A stretch of 14,593 nt of DNA from an uncultured Bacilli bacterium (GTDB lineage Bacteria > Bacillota_I > Bacilli_A > RF39 > UBA660): contig CAKOMY010000019.1 of the NCBI GenBank assembly GCA_934096815.1, positions 1 to 14,593 on the forward strand, written 5' to 3'. A program made the position numbers and the translations under genes. The first letter of the stretch is position 1. Each line of letters opens with the position of its first letter. The notes under the pieces were generated by a model. It did not search any database. It saw nothing but the letters and a program-made list of their open reading frames with translations, and was not told where the DNA came from. Shown here piece after piece: positions 7,504 through 14,414 of the stretch.

Positions 7504-8250
7504 ATGAATAAATATTATCATTTTACAAGTTATAATAATTTAGAAAGTATTGGTAAAAATGGATTAGTTCCTCAAAATGGAAAAAGATGTAAAAGTATTG
7601 GTGATAATAAATGTGCTGTATTCTTTTCATCAGGAATTAACAACGCTATCTTTTTATATGCTGGTATTTTGTACTATTTTAATTCTCATTCTGGTAAAAA
7701 TGGAGAATTAATCATTCAAAACAATAAAGATAAAATAAAAGAATATCATGAAAACTGTAAAAAACTCAAAAAATCAAAATTAATAGAAATAGATTTTTTA
7801 CTTAATGAAATTGAAAATACTAAAAATACTATGCAATATGCTAGTTTTGAGGATTATATAGAAGATGGAGTTTATCTAACATTTAAAGATATTCCCAATG
7901 TTATAGATACTTATCCTGATGATTGCTATACTAATGAAATTATTTCAGCTGAAGAAATAAAGGTTATAACATTGGTAAATAAATCAACTGGTCAGGTTAT
8001 AGATAATCGTGAAGCTATCTTAAATTATTTTTTAAGCATCACTCCTCTTTATCGATTTACTAGAAATATTTGTAGTATTGCTAATTTAGAAGCCATTAAA
8101 AAATTATATATTGAGAGACAAGACTGTATTATGATATATAATCCATATAATTTTGAATATCATGAAGTTGAATTAAATGAATATTTAAAAGCTAGAGAAA
8201 AATCAAAAGTAAATATTATAAATTCAAAAAGTAAAATATACAAAAAATAG
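7504..8250 (+). CDS. Uncharacterised protein with ADP-ribosyltransferase-like pattern
   Basis: Not a named family to me. At 248 aa, soluble, with no signal peptide or membrane segment. The N terminus YYHFTSYNNLESIGKNGLVP is the pattern that opens several ADP-ribosyltransferase-like folds (DarT- and KptA-like): a strand with His, then NL..I...GL. A strand with FFSSG (40-44) follows, and a late segment TNEIISAEEIKVI (143-155) could supply the catalytic Glu. A tentative triad is H6, S42 and E145 (or a nearby E). This is inference from pattern only; residues 55-130 and the C-terminal 80 are unassigned. The start ATG 7504 is chosen for its GGGGTG site. It is a single gene, divergent from clpP, followed by a hairpin and a decayed surface-protein fragment. 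No macro-domain or other antitoxin gene is adjacent, so a toxin role is unproven. Confidence 0.6.
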   Translation: MNKYYHFTSYNNLESIGKNGLVPQNGKRCKSIGDNKCAVFFSSGINNAIFLYAGILYYFNSHSGKNGELIIQNNKDKIKEYHENCKKLKKSKLIEIDFLLNEIENTKNTMQYASFEDYIEDGVYLTFKDIPNVIDTYPDDCYTNEIISAEEIKVITLVNKSTGQVIDNREAILNYFLSITPLYRFTRNICSIANLEAIKKLYIERQDCIMIYNPYNFEYHEVELNEYLKAREKSKVNIINSKSKIYKK

Positions 8251-8251
8251 A

Positions 8252-8280
8252 AAGTTTGTGCAAAATGATTTGCATAACTT
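8252..8280 (+). repeat. Hairpin immediately after the 248-aa gene, without a T-run
   Basis: AAGTT (8252-8256) pairs with AACTT (8276-8280), and GTGCAAA (8258-8264) pairs with TTTGCAT (8269-8275), with one bulged T and a 4-base ATGA loop. It begins two bases after the stop codon. No T-run follows on the plus strand, so it is more likely an mRNA-end stabilising structure or a terminator relic than an efficient terminator. Confidence 0.4.
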
Positions 8281-8336
8281 AAATACAGTTAATAAACTAA
8301 TAATATACAATCAAATAATAATAAAAAATAATAGAT

Positions 8337-8524
8337 ATGATAGCAAATGTAAGTTGGAATTTAGGAAGATGGAGTACAACAAGTAGCGGAACAAGCAGAA
8401 GAAATTTAAAAATATAAACGAGGGAATGAAACATTAATATATCCGAATGATTATAGTCATACATCCACACAAATCATCTTCTGGAACGGGAACTGGAAAT
8501 GATCCTTTAGTATTGCAAATTTAA
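8337..8524 (+). pseudogene. Decayed fragment of a repetitive surface-protein gene
   Basis: Three short peptide stretches, each in a different frame, read in order like pieces of one protein. Frame 1 piece, 8337-8414: MIANVSWNLGRWSTTSSGTS, stopped by TAA at 8415. Second piece, from about 8413: YKRGNETLIYPNDYSHTSTQ. Third piece, 8477-8521: SSGTGTGNDPLVLQI, then TAA at 8522. From memory, the blocks WNLGG, (L/M)YPSDYG and SGTGTxxDPxVL recur, in this order, in large surface proteins of uncultured low-GC Bacillota, the last as the C-terminal end. The frame changes and missing sequence between blocks indicate a relic, not a gene. No start, ribosome binding site or membrane anchor remains. It occupies most of the 408-base gap before rnc. 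The family link is recollection and was not searched. Confidence 0.55.
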
Positions 8525-8568
8525 TGATGTATTAAAAATAATCTATATTCTAAAAATACCATATGGTT

Positions 8569-8592
8569 GAAACTAATAATATTAGTTTTTTT
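8569..8592 (+). terminator. Rho-independent terminator upstream of rnc
   Basis: AAACTAAT (8570-8577) pairs with ATTAGTTT (8581-8588) around a 3-base loop, with a T-run at 8586-8592. A G-U pair can extend it at 8569/8589. It lies about 45 bases after the surface-protein relic's final TAA and may be that lost gene's original terminator. Confidence 0.75.
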
Positions 8593-8603
8593 CTTTCTTT
8601 ATC

Positions 8604-8632
8604 TAGAAAATAAATTAAATATAGTTTATAAT
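8604..8632 (+). promoter_or_regulatory. Promoter of rnc-smc
   Basis: TAGAAA (8604-8609), a 17-base spacer and a perfect TATAAT (8627-8632). The predicted transcript starts near 8639 and gives a short leader containing the AAAGGTGAT ribosome binding site (8644-8652) before ATG 8659. Confidence 0.65.
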
Positions 8633-8658
8633 GTTTACAGGATAAAGGTGATAAACTT

Positions 8659-9309
8659 ATGGATTTAACTAAATATGGTTTAACAATGGATAATAAGTAT
8701 TTACAAACTGCACTAACTCATACTAGTTATGCTAATGAACATAATGTCGAATCTTATGAAAGATTAGAATATTTAGGTGATGCAGTATTAGAACTGGTAA
8801 TATCTGATTATTTTTTTAAAAATACTAAGCTTGCAGAAGGTAAAATGAGTAAGAAGAGATCTATGTATGTTTGTGAAGAAGCCTTAGATGCTTATGCTAA
8901 GGATATTAATTTAGCAAAGTATATTAAGGTTGGTAATGGAATGCATAATGAGGTTAATGCAACAATTGTTGCTGATGTTTTTGAAGCAGTTATTGCTAGT
9001 ATTTATTTAAATAATGGATTATCTAAAGCTAAAGAGTTTATTTATGATATAATTATACCTAAAATAGAAGAAAATAATGTTTATTTAAGTGATTATAAAT
9101 CTTATTTACAAGAATTAGTTCAAACTAATCAAAAGAGTGTTGAATATATTGTTGTAAATGAATATGGTCCATCTCATGATAAAACATTTGAGGTAGAAGC
9201 AAGGGTTGATGGAATGCTTTATGGTAGTGGTATTGGTAAAAGTAAAAAAGAAGCAGAACAAAATGCAGCACGTGATGCAATTAAGAAAAGTAGTGGTGGA
9301 ATTAAATGA
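8659..9309 (+). CDS. rnc: Ribonuclease III
   Basis: Cleaves double-stranded RNA: rRNA precursors, some mRNAs and antisense duplexes. It has 216 aa, near the usual 225-250. The N-terminal nuclease domain has the signature ERLEYLGDAV, with acidic metal ligands E34, D41, D106 and E109 matching the four catalytic acids of the family. The C-terminal double-stranded-RNA-binding domain covers about 144-213, ending with GIGKSKKEAEQNAARDAI. The ATG has AAAGGTGAT upstream at good spacing. It ends in TGA overlapping the smc ATG (ATGA), so the pair is translationally coupled; rnc-smc adjacency is conserved in Bacillota. The acpP and fatty-acid genes that often precede it are not here. Its TGA stop, with TGG as Trp throughout, shows the standard code. 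Confidence 0.97.
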   Translation: MDLTKYGLTMDNKYLQTALTHTSYANEHNVESYERLEYLGDAVLELVISDYFFKNTKLAEGKMSKKRSMYVCEEALDAYAKDINLAKYIKVGNGMHNEVNATIVADVFEAVIASIYLNNGLSKAKEFIYDIIIPKIEENNVYLSDYKSYLQELVQTNQKSVEYIVVNEYGPSHDKTFEVEARVDGMLYGSGIGKSKKEAEQNAARDAIKKSSGGIK

Positions 9310-12236
9310 AATTATTAAGAATAAGTATTCATGGATTTAAATCCTTTGCTGATAAAGTAACAATTGATATAAAAGATGGGATAACAGCAATAGTTGGACC
9401 TAATGGATCAGGAAAAAGCAATATAGTAGATGCAATTAAATGGGTACTAGGAGAACAATCACTTAAAGATATTAGAGGAAATAATTCTTCTGATTTTATT
9501 TTTAATGGAAGTAAGTCAAGAAGTCCACTAACTAGAGCATGGGTATCACTTACATTTGATAATTCAGATCATTATTTAAAAAGTGATTTAACCGAAATAG
9601 AGATAAAAAGAGTTGTATATTCAACAGGAGAAAATGAGTATTACATAAATAATTCTACTTGTAGATTAAAAGATATTACTAATTTATTTTTAGATTCTGG
9701 AACTAATGTTAATTCACTATCAATTATTTCTCAAGGTAAAATAGGAGAAATTATTGATGGGAAACCTGAAGATAAAAGAGTTATTTTAGAAGAAGCAGCA
9801 GGCGTTTTAATGTATAAAAAAAGAAAAGAAGATGCCTTAAGAAAGTTAGATAAAACTAACGATAATATTGAAAAGATTAATTTAATTATTGATGAATTAA
9901 GTGTTAATTTAGAACCTTTGAAAGAACAGGCATCAACTGCTCATAAATATTTAGATTATAAAAAAGATTTAGAAAGTACAGAAATCGCACTTCTGGCTAT
10001 AGATATAACTGATATAAATGATTCTTATAAGAAACATAAAGAAGAGTTAGATAAATTATCCAATGATTTAATGGTGAATGAGAATAATAATTTAGTTGAT
10101 GGAGCTAAAATAGATTCACTTAAAGTTCAAGTGTTAAAAATAGAAGAAGAAATAAGTAAGAAAAGTGATGAATTATTTAAGATAACTAAACAATTATCTA
10201 ATTTAGCAAGTGAAAAACAAATTATGATTGAAAGAGAAAAATATGAAGTAGATGATGCTAAGTTACAAGCTAATATTATAAATTTAAAAGAAAACAAATT
10301 AAAAATAACTAATGATTTAGAAACATTAAAAGAAGAAATAGAACTTAAAAAGAATAATTTAAGTTTGCTAGATAAAAAATATAATGAATTAGTTACGGAA
10401 TATAAGAATGAAAATATTAAGAAGAATTTACTACTTAGTGATTTAGGTAAGTTAAATAAAGATGAAATGTATTTAAAGAGTCAAATTGAAATATTAGAAA
10501 ATAGTACTTTAAATGATAGTAAACTTCCTTATGCAGTTAAAAGTATTTTAAATAATCATCGTTTAAAAGGAATACATGATATACTTGGTAAGTTAATTGA
10601 TACTGAAGAAAAATATTCTTTAGCGATAGATACAGCTCTTGGTTTTACTGCTAATGTTATTGTTACGGATAATGAAGTAAGTGCCAAAGAAGCAGTTTAT
10701 TATTTAAGACAAAATAATTTAGGAAGAGCAACATTCTATCCTTTAAATGTTATTAAGGCTAAAAGAGTAGATGATATATCTTTAAAGAAATTAGAAGTTG
10801 TTCCTTGTTTTATAGGGATTGCATCTGATTTATGTAAGTTTGATCCTAAGTATCGTAATGTAGTTTTAAATGCCCTAGGTAATGTAATTGTAGTTGATAA
10901 TTTAACTAATGCTACTAATGTTGCTAAAATAATTAATCATATGTATAAGATTGTTACTTTAGAGGGAGATATTATTAATGCGGGTGGTTCAATTACTGGT
11001 GGAACTAATAAATCAGTTACAAGTATGATGAGTCAAAAGTTTGAACTAGAAAATAAAATTAAGTTATTAAATTCTAAAGTTAATGAAATAAAATTAAAAG
11101 AAGAAGAAATAAACGCTCATGATAAAGATGTAACTATTTTAGAGAGAAAAGTATTTGATGCTAATAATGAACTTAATAGTGCTAAAGATTATTTATTAAG
11201 AAAAAATAATGAAGTAGAGTCGCTTAACAATAATTTAATTAGTGTTAATAATGAGATTAATGGTAATGAGGGATTACTTAATAATGATATATCCAGTAAG
11301 TTACAAGATATATTAGATGAGTATTATAAAGTTAATGGAGAAAAAGAAAAGTTAGAATTAAGTATTAATGAACTTAAATTAAATAAAAATGATTTACAAA
11401 GTGAAGTTAATGAATTAGAACTTGCTAGTCGTAAACAAAATAGTGAATATAATAAAATGATGAATGATGTCCGAACTTTAGAAGTAACTATTAGTAAAGA
11501 AGAAAATAAATTAGATAATTATTTAGTTAGATTAAGTGAAGAATATGGTATGACTTATGATAAAGCCAAAGAATATAATTTAGATATGAATATAACTGAT
11601 GCTAGAATTAAAGTTAATAATTTAAAAAGAGATATTAAGGCCTTAGGGGAAGTTAATACAGGATCTATTAGTGAATTTGATCGTATTAATACGAGATATG
11701 AATTTTTAACAAAACAAAAAGATGATTTAACTGGTTCTATTAATGATTTACTAGAAATTATTAATGAATTAGATGGAACAATGAAAGATAGATTAACTAC
11801 TACTTTTAATGCTTTAAATAATGAATTTTGTAAAGTGTTTAAGAAGTTGTTTAGAGGCGGAGAAGGAAAACTTGTATTACTAGATGAAAATAATATTTTA
11901 ACTAGTGGCTTAGAAATTAAGGCATGTCCTCCAGGAAAAGAAATAAAGAGTTTAAAGACATTATCAGGTGGAGAAGCATCTATGACAGCGCTAGCACTTT
12001 TATTTGCAACTTTAAATATTAGAACTGTTCCATTTTGTATATTAGATGAAGCAGAGGCAGCCCTTGATGAAGCAAACGTAGATATATTTGGTAATTATTT
12101 AAAAGAATATAATAATAAAACTCAGTTTATTGTTATTACACATAAGAAGAGAACTATGGAGTATGCTTCTTGTTTATATGGAATAACAATGCAAGAGTCA
12201 GGTGTATCTAAGTTGGTTAGTGTAAAGTTAGATTAG
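9306..12236 (+). CDS. smc: Chromosome segregation ATPase SMC, with short coiled-coil arms
   Basis: Condensin-type ATPase that organises and helps segregate the chromosome as a dimer with ScpA/ScpB partners. The N-terminal head has Walker A G31-PNGSGKS38. The hinge spans about 405-570 (LPYAVKSIL to GGSITGG). The C-terminal head has the ABC signature L886-SGGEAS892 and Walker B with D914/E915 in ILDEAEAALDEANV. Coiled coil fills about 170-400 and 575-775. The protein is 976 aa, roughly 200 shorter than the usual 1180-1190. Both heads and the hinge look complete, so the loss is in the two arms and is about equal in each. The signature reads GGEAS rather than the common GGERA/GGEKA. It overlaps rnc by ATGA; a GGTGG at 9294-9298 serves as its ribosome binding site. 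ftsY, often next, is absent. Confidence 0.97.
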   Translation: MKLLRISIHGFKSFADKVTIDIKDGITAIVGPNGSGKSNIVDAIKWVLGEQSLKDIRGNNSSDFIFNGSKSRSPLTRAWVSLTFDNSDHYLKSDLTEIEIKRVVYSTGENEYYINNSTCRLKDITNLFLDSGTNVNSLSIISQGKIGEIIDGKPEDKRVILEEAAGVLMYKKRKEDALRKLDKTNDNIEKINLIIDELSVNLEPLKEQASTAHKYLDYKKDLESTEIALLAIDITDINDSYKKHKEELDKLSNDLMVNENNNLVDGAKIDSLKVQVLKIEEEISKKSDELFKITKQLSNLASEKQIMIEREKYEVDDAKLQANIINLKENKLKITNDLETLKEEIELKKNNLSLLDKKYNELVTEYKNENIKKNLLLSDLGKLNKDEMYLKSQIEILENSTLNDSKLPYAVKSILNNHRLKGIHDILGKLIDTEEKYSLAIDTALGFTANVIVTDNEVSAKEAVYYLRQNNLGRATFYPLNVIKAKRVDDISLKKLEVVPCFIGIASDLCKFDPKYRNVVLNALGNVIVVDNLTNATNVAKIINHMYKIVTLEGDIINAGGSITGGTNKSVTSMMSQKFELENKIKLLNSKVNEIKLKEEEINAHDKDVTILERKVFDANNELNSAKDYLLRKNNEVESLNNNLISVNNEINGNEGLLNNDISSKLQDILDEYYKVNGEKEKLELSINELKLNKNDLQSEVNELELASRKQNSEYNKMMNDVRTLEVTISKEENKLDNYLVRLSEEYGMTYDKAKEYNLDMNITDARIKVNNLKRDIKALGEVNTGSISEFDRINTRYEFLTKQKDDLTGSINDLLEIINELDGTMKDRLTTTFNALNNEFCKVFKKLFRGGEGKLVLLDENNILTSGLEIKACPPGKEIKSLKTLSGGEASMTALALLFATLNIRTVPFCILDEAEAALDEANVDIFGNYLKEYNNKTQFIVITHKKRTMEYASCLYGITMQESGVSKLVSVKLD

Positions 12237-12391
12237 ATATTATTGCAAACTGCTTAAATTAAAACGTTTTTAACTTAATAATTTTAGTTTTTGCTTTTAA
12301 TATGGTGACTTTTCAAAATAAAAACACACTTTTAAAAAAACGTACATTTGCAATGAAAATTAAATTTCTGTTAAACATTACTCGAAAACTA

Positions 12392-12420
12392 TTGCACAAA
12401 GTTAATTTTTTTGATAATAT
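12392..12420 (+). promoter_or_regulatory. Candidate tRNA-Met promoter
   Basis: TTGCAC (12392-12397), a 17-base spacer and TAATAT (12415-12420). A perfect TATAAT also exists at 12418-12423 but would need a 20-base spacer. Either reading puts the start 5-15 bases before the tRNA. GCACAAA (12394-12400) and TTTGTGC (12424-12430) form an inverted repeat around the -10. The other roughly 150 bases between smc and here show nothing I can support, including no convincing smc terminator. Confidence 0.4.
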
Positions 12421-12439
12421 AATTTTGTGCTTTTGAAAA

Positions 12440-12516
12440 GGCGGTGTAGCTCAGTTGGCTAGAGCATCCGGTTCATACCCGGCAGGTCGGGAGTTCAAAT
12501 CTCTCCGCCGCTACCA
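12440..12516 (+). tRNA. tRNA-Met (CAT), elongator type
   Basis: A 77-base cloverleaf with encoded CCA. The acceptor is GGCGGTG with CGCCGCT (first pair G-U). The D arm is GCTC/GAGC, and the anticodon CAT is at 12474-12476 in the loop TTCATAC. The T arm is GGGAG-TTCAAAT-CTCTC. The GGCGGTGTAGCTCAG start matches my memory of Bacillus elongator tRNA-Met. It lacks the three consecutive G-C pairs of an initiator anticodon stem and does not resemble the lysidine-type tRNA-Ile. T27-C43 at the top of the anticodon stem is mismatched. Confidence 0.95.
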
Positions 12517-12530
12517 TTTATTTAAATAAT

Positions 12531-12559
12531 AAACTAACCTAAAAAAGGTTAGTTTTTTT
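12531..12559 (+). terminator. Rho-independent terminator after tRNA-Met
   Basis: A perfect 10-bp stem pairs AAACTAACCT (12531-12540) with AGGTTAGTTT (12546-12555), with a 5-base A loop and a T-run at 12553-12559. It is the strongest terminator in the window and the landing point of the intron relic that follows. Confidence 0.92.
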
Positions 12560-12565
12560 GTATCC

Positions 12566-12805
12566 AAGAAATTTTCTATTGAAGAATTGTTACAATGAAA
12601 AAAGTAAATTAGTACCATTATATATTAATCAATGTTGCATGTTAAAATTAAAAAATAAGAAATCAAAGAACAAATTCGAAAAAGAAATTATAAGCCAAGT
12701 CCAGTTAGAAGAGTTGATATACCAAAATAAAATGGTGATAAACGAAGTCTTGGAATACCAACTGTGGTAGATAAAGTGTTGCAACAAGCAATAGTTAAGG
12801 AGAGA
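12566..12805 (+). pseudogene. Remnant of a group II intron reverse transcriptase (LtrA-like)
   Basis: In one frame the sequence reads KKFSIEELLQ (12566-12595), then, after several stops, KEQIRKRNYKPSPVRRVDIPK (12665-12727), a TAA, and NGDKRSLGIPTVVDKVLQQAI (12731-12793). PVRRV.IPK.NG.KR.LGIPTV.D.V.QQAI is the hallmark RT-0/RT-1 segment of group II intron maturase-reverse transcriptases. All pieces share one frame but are broken by stops (12596, 12602, 12623, 12656, 12728). The catalytic YADD block, maturase domain and intron ends are all missing. It starts within 10 bases of the tRNA terminator T-run, fitting the habit of class C introns of inserting just after terminators. Another open frame over the same bases (12558-12770) resembles nothing and is treated as a shadow. 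Confidence 0.8.
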
Positions 12806-12827
12806 AATCGAATCCATATAAAATTGC

Positions 12828-12856
12828 TTGATAAATATAATAAACTTAGGTATAAT
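12828..12856 (+). promoter_or_regulatory. Promoter of tig
   Basis: TTGATA (12828-12833), a 17-base spacer and a perfect TATAAT (12851-12856). This is the best match to the primary sigma consensus in the window, as expected for an abundant chaperone. Transcription would start near 12863. Confidence 0.8.
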
Positions 12857-12869
12857 ATTTTGTGTTAAG

Positions 12870-12879
12870 AAGGAAAGGA
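12870..12879 (+). promoter_or_regulatory. Ribosome binding site that sets the tig start
   Basis: AAGGAAAGGA (12870-12879) sits 6 bases before ATG 12886. An in-frame GTG at 12862 lies at the predicted transcription start and would have no leader, so ATG 12886 is preferred. Confidence 0.75.
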
Positions 12880-12885
12880 AATAAA

Positions 12886-14130
12886 ATGAAAAACGTTAAA
12901 GAAATCGAATTTAAAGTAGAAGGAAAAAAGTGGGAAGAATTATTAGATAAAGCATTTAAGAAAAAATCTAAAGATACTCAAGTAGATGGTTTTAGAAAAG
13001 GAAATTGCCCTAAAGAAGTATTTATAAAGAAATTTGGTATTGAATCTTTATATATGGAAGCTAGTGAAATTGCTTTAGATGAAGCTTATAAGAGTGTTTT
13101 AGAAGAAAATAAATTACATCCTGTTTGTCCTGGCAAAGTAGATATTACTGCTGTAGATGAAAAAGGTATTACTTATAAATTTACTATTATTGAAAAACCA
13201 GAAGTTAAACTTGGAAAATATACTAAATTAGGTGTAAAAAAAGAAAAAGTAGAAGTTACTGAAGAAGAAGTAAATCATGAAATTGAACATTTAAGATCTC
13301 ATTATGCTGATGTGGTTGAAGAAACTGAAGGAGAAGCATTAAAAGGAGATACTGCTGTAATCGATTTTGATGGATTTGTTGATGGAGAAAAATTAGAAGG
13401 TGGCTCTGGTGCTAATTATCCTTTAGAATTAGGTACAAACACATTTATTCCAGGATTTGAAGATGGTGTTATTGGAATGAAAGTTGGAGAAGAAAAAGAA
13501 CTTAACTTAAAATTCCCAGAAGACTACGTTGAAAATTTAAAAGGAAAAGATGTATTATTTAAAGTTAAATTAAATTTAATCAAAAAAAGAGTGTTACCTG
13601 AAATTAATGAAGAATTCTTTAAAGATTTAGGATATGAAGACGTTAAAGACGAAGCTGGTTTAAAAGAAAAAGTTAAAGCAGATTTACTTGCTCATAAAGA
13701 AGAAGATGCTGATAATAAATACTTAGATGAATTAATTGGTAAAGCAGTTGAAAATTTAGAAGTAGAAATAAATCCTGAAATCATTGAAGATGAAAAAGAA
13801 CGTATGATTGATGACTATAGAAAAGAATTATCAATGCAAGGTATTAGTTTAGAACAATACTTAGAATTTACTAAAGGAAATTTAGATACTCTAAAGAAAA
13901 ATATTGAACCACAAGCAGTTGCTAGAATTAAAACTAGATACTTACTTGAAGGTGTAATTGAAAAAGAAAATTTAACTGTAACTGATGATGAAATAAAAGC
14001 AGAGGTTAAGAGATTAGCTGAAATGTATGGAACAACTGAAGAAGAAATTACTACTCATATTGGTGATAGTGAAGTTATTGGTTATGATTTAAAAATGCGT
14101 AAAGCATTAGATTTTCTTAAAGAAAACTAG
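12886..14130 (+). CDS. tig: Trigger factor, ribosome-associated chaperone and prolyl isomerase
   Basis: Binds at the ribosome exit tunnel and assists folding of nascent chains in the cytoplasm. It has 414 aa from the chosen ATG, near the usual 425-435. The N-terminal ribosome-binding domain carries the signature G35-FRKGNCP42 (family GFRxGxxP). The FKBP-type peptidyl-prolyl isomerase domain covers about 152-232 (GDTAVIDFDGFVDGEKL through GFEDGVIGMKVGEEKE). The C-terminal SurA-like chaperone domain runs to the end. The start is fixed by the AAGGAAAGGA site; the upstream in-frame GTG (12862) adds LRRKGNK-type residues foreign to the family. Monocistronic, with its own near-consensus promoter and terminator. 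In many Bacillota clpX follows tig, but not here. Confidence 0.96.
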   Translation: MKNVKEIEFKVEGKKWEELLDKAFKKKSKDTQVDGFRKGNCPKEVFIKKFGIESLYMEASEIALDEAYKSVLEENKLHPVCPGKVDITAVDEKGITYKFTIIEKPEVKLGKYTKLGVKKEKVEVTEEEVNHEIEHLRSHYADVVEETEGEALKGDTAVIDFDGFVDGEKLEGGSGANYPLELGTNTFIPGFEDGVIGMKVGEEKELNLKFPEDYVENLKGKDVLFKVKLNLIKKRVLPEINEEFFKDLGYEDVKDEAGLKEKVKADLLAHKEEDADNKYLDELIGKAVENLEVEINPEIIEDEKERMIDDYRKELSMQGISLEQYLEFTKGNLDTLKKNIEPQAVARIKTRYLLEGVIEKENLTVTDDEIKAEVKRLAEMYGTTEEEITTHIGDSEVIGYDLKMRKALDFLKEN

Positions 14131-14137
14131 CTTTTAG

Positions 14138-14165
14138 AAAGATGACTTGAAAAAGTTGTCTTTTT
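14138..14165 (+). terminator. Rho-independent terminator after tig
   Basis: AAAGATGACT (14138-14147) pairs with AGTTGTCTTT (14154-14163) in a 10-bp stem with two G-U pairs and a 6-base loop, followed by TTTTT. It begins 8 bases after the tig stop. Confidence 0.8.
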
Positions 14166-14265
14166 ATTTTCTCTAAATTTAAAAAAATCCTAACATCGTA
14201 AGTAAGTGTACAACTTTAATAAAATAACAAGTAAATTAGGTTACCCTTTACAATATATATTATAG

Positions 14266-14287
14266 AAGCGCCAAATAAGGTGTTTTT
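14266..14287 (+). terminator. Weak hairpin with T-run before the small ORF
   Basis: AAGCGCC (14266-14272) pairs with GGTGTTT (14279-14285), including two G-U pairs, with a 6-base loop and TTTTT at 14283-14287. It could be a weak terminator or attenuator 40 bases ahead of the small ORF. The rest of 14166-14310 shows nothing else I can support. Confidence 0.35.
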
Positions 14288-14326
14288 AGTACGTACGAAA
14301 AAATATATATGGAAGGAGAAAAAATT

Positions 14327-14386
14327 ATGTTTAATTTAAAATTATTTTTAAAGTATTTAGCTAAAATATTAATATTTTATATTTAA
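14327..14386 (+). CDS. Very small hydrophobic ORF (19 aa)
   Basis: ATG 14327 is preceded by GGAAGGAG (14311-14318) at near-ideal spacing, one of the strongest ribosome binding sites in the window. It encodes MFNLKLFLKYLAKILIFYI, a hydrophobic peptide with spaced lysines that could span or bind a membrane. Its TAA overlaps an ATG (TAATG at 14384-14388) that opens a 10-aa reading frame, MKNAERKVVS, ending in TGA at 14416-14418. It may be a leader peptide, a small membrane toxin-like peptide, or the start of a broken gene. No function is assigned, and a chance ORF cannot be excluded. Confidence 0.4.
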   Translation: MFNLKLFLKYLAKILIFYI

Positions 14387-14414
14387 TGAAAAATGCGGAA
14401 AGGAAAGTCGTAAG

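Noticed and set aside
12242..12354. Inverted pair ATTGCAAA / TTTGCAAT between smc and the tRNA
   Set aside because: Eight bases about 100 apart in AT-rich DNA; no further structure or T-run, so chance is likely.
12440..12516. Initiator tRNA or lysidine-type tRNA-Ile with CAT anticodon
   Set aside because: The anticodon stem lacks three consecutive G-C pairs, and the acceptor and D-arm match elongator Met rather than Ile.
12558..12770. Open frame of 70 codons after the tRNA terminator
   Set aside because: It overlaps the reverse transcriptase relic in another frame, has no ribosome binding site and no recognisable motif; the relic explains the bases better.
12862..12885. Earlier GTG start for trigger factor
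   Set aside because: It lies at the predicted transcription start with no leader, and adds residues absent from the family.
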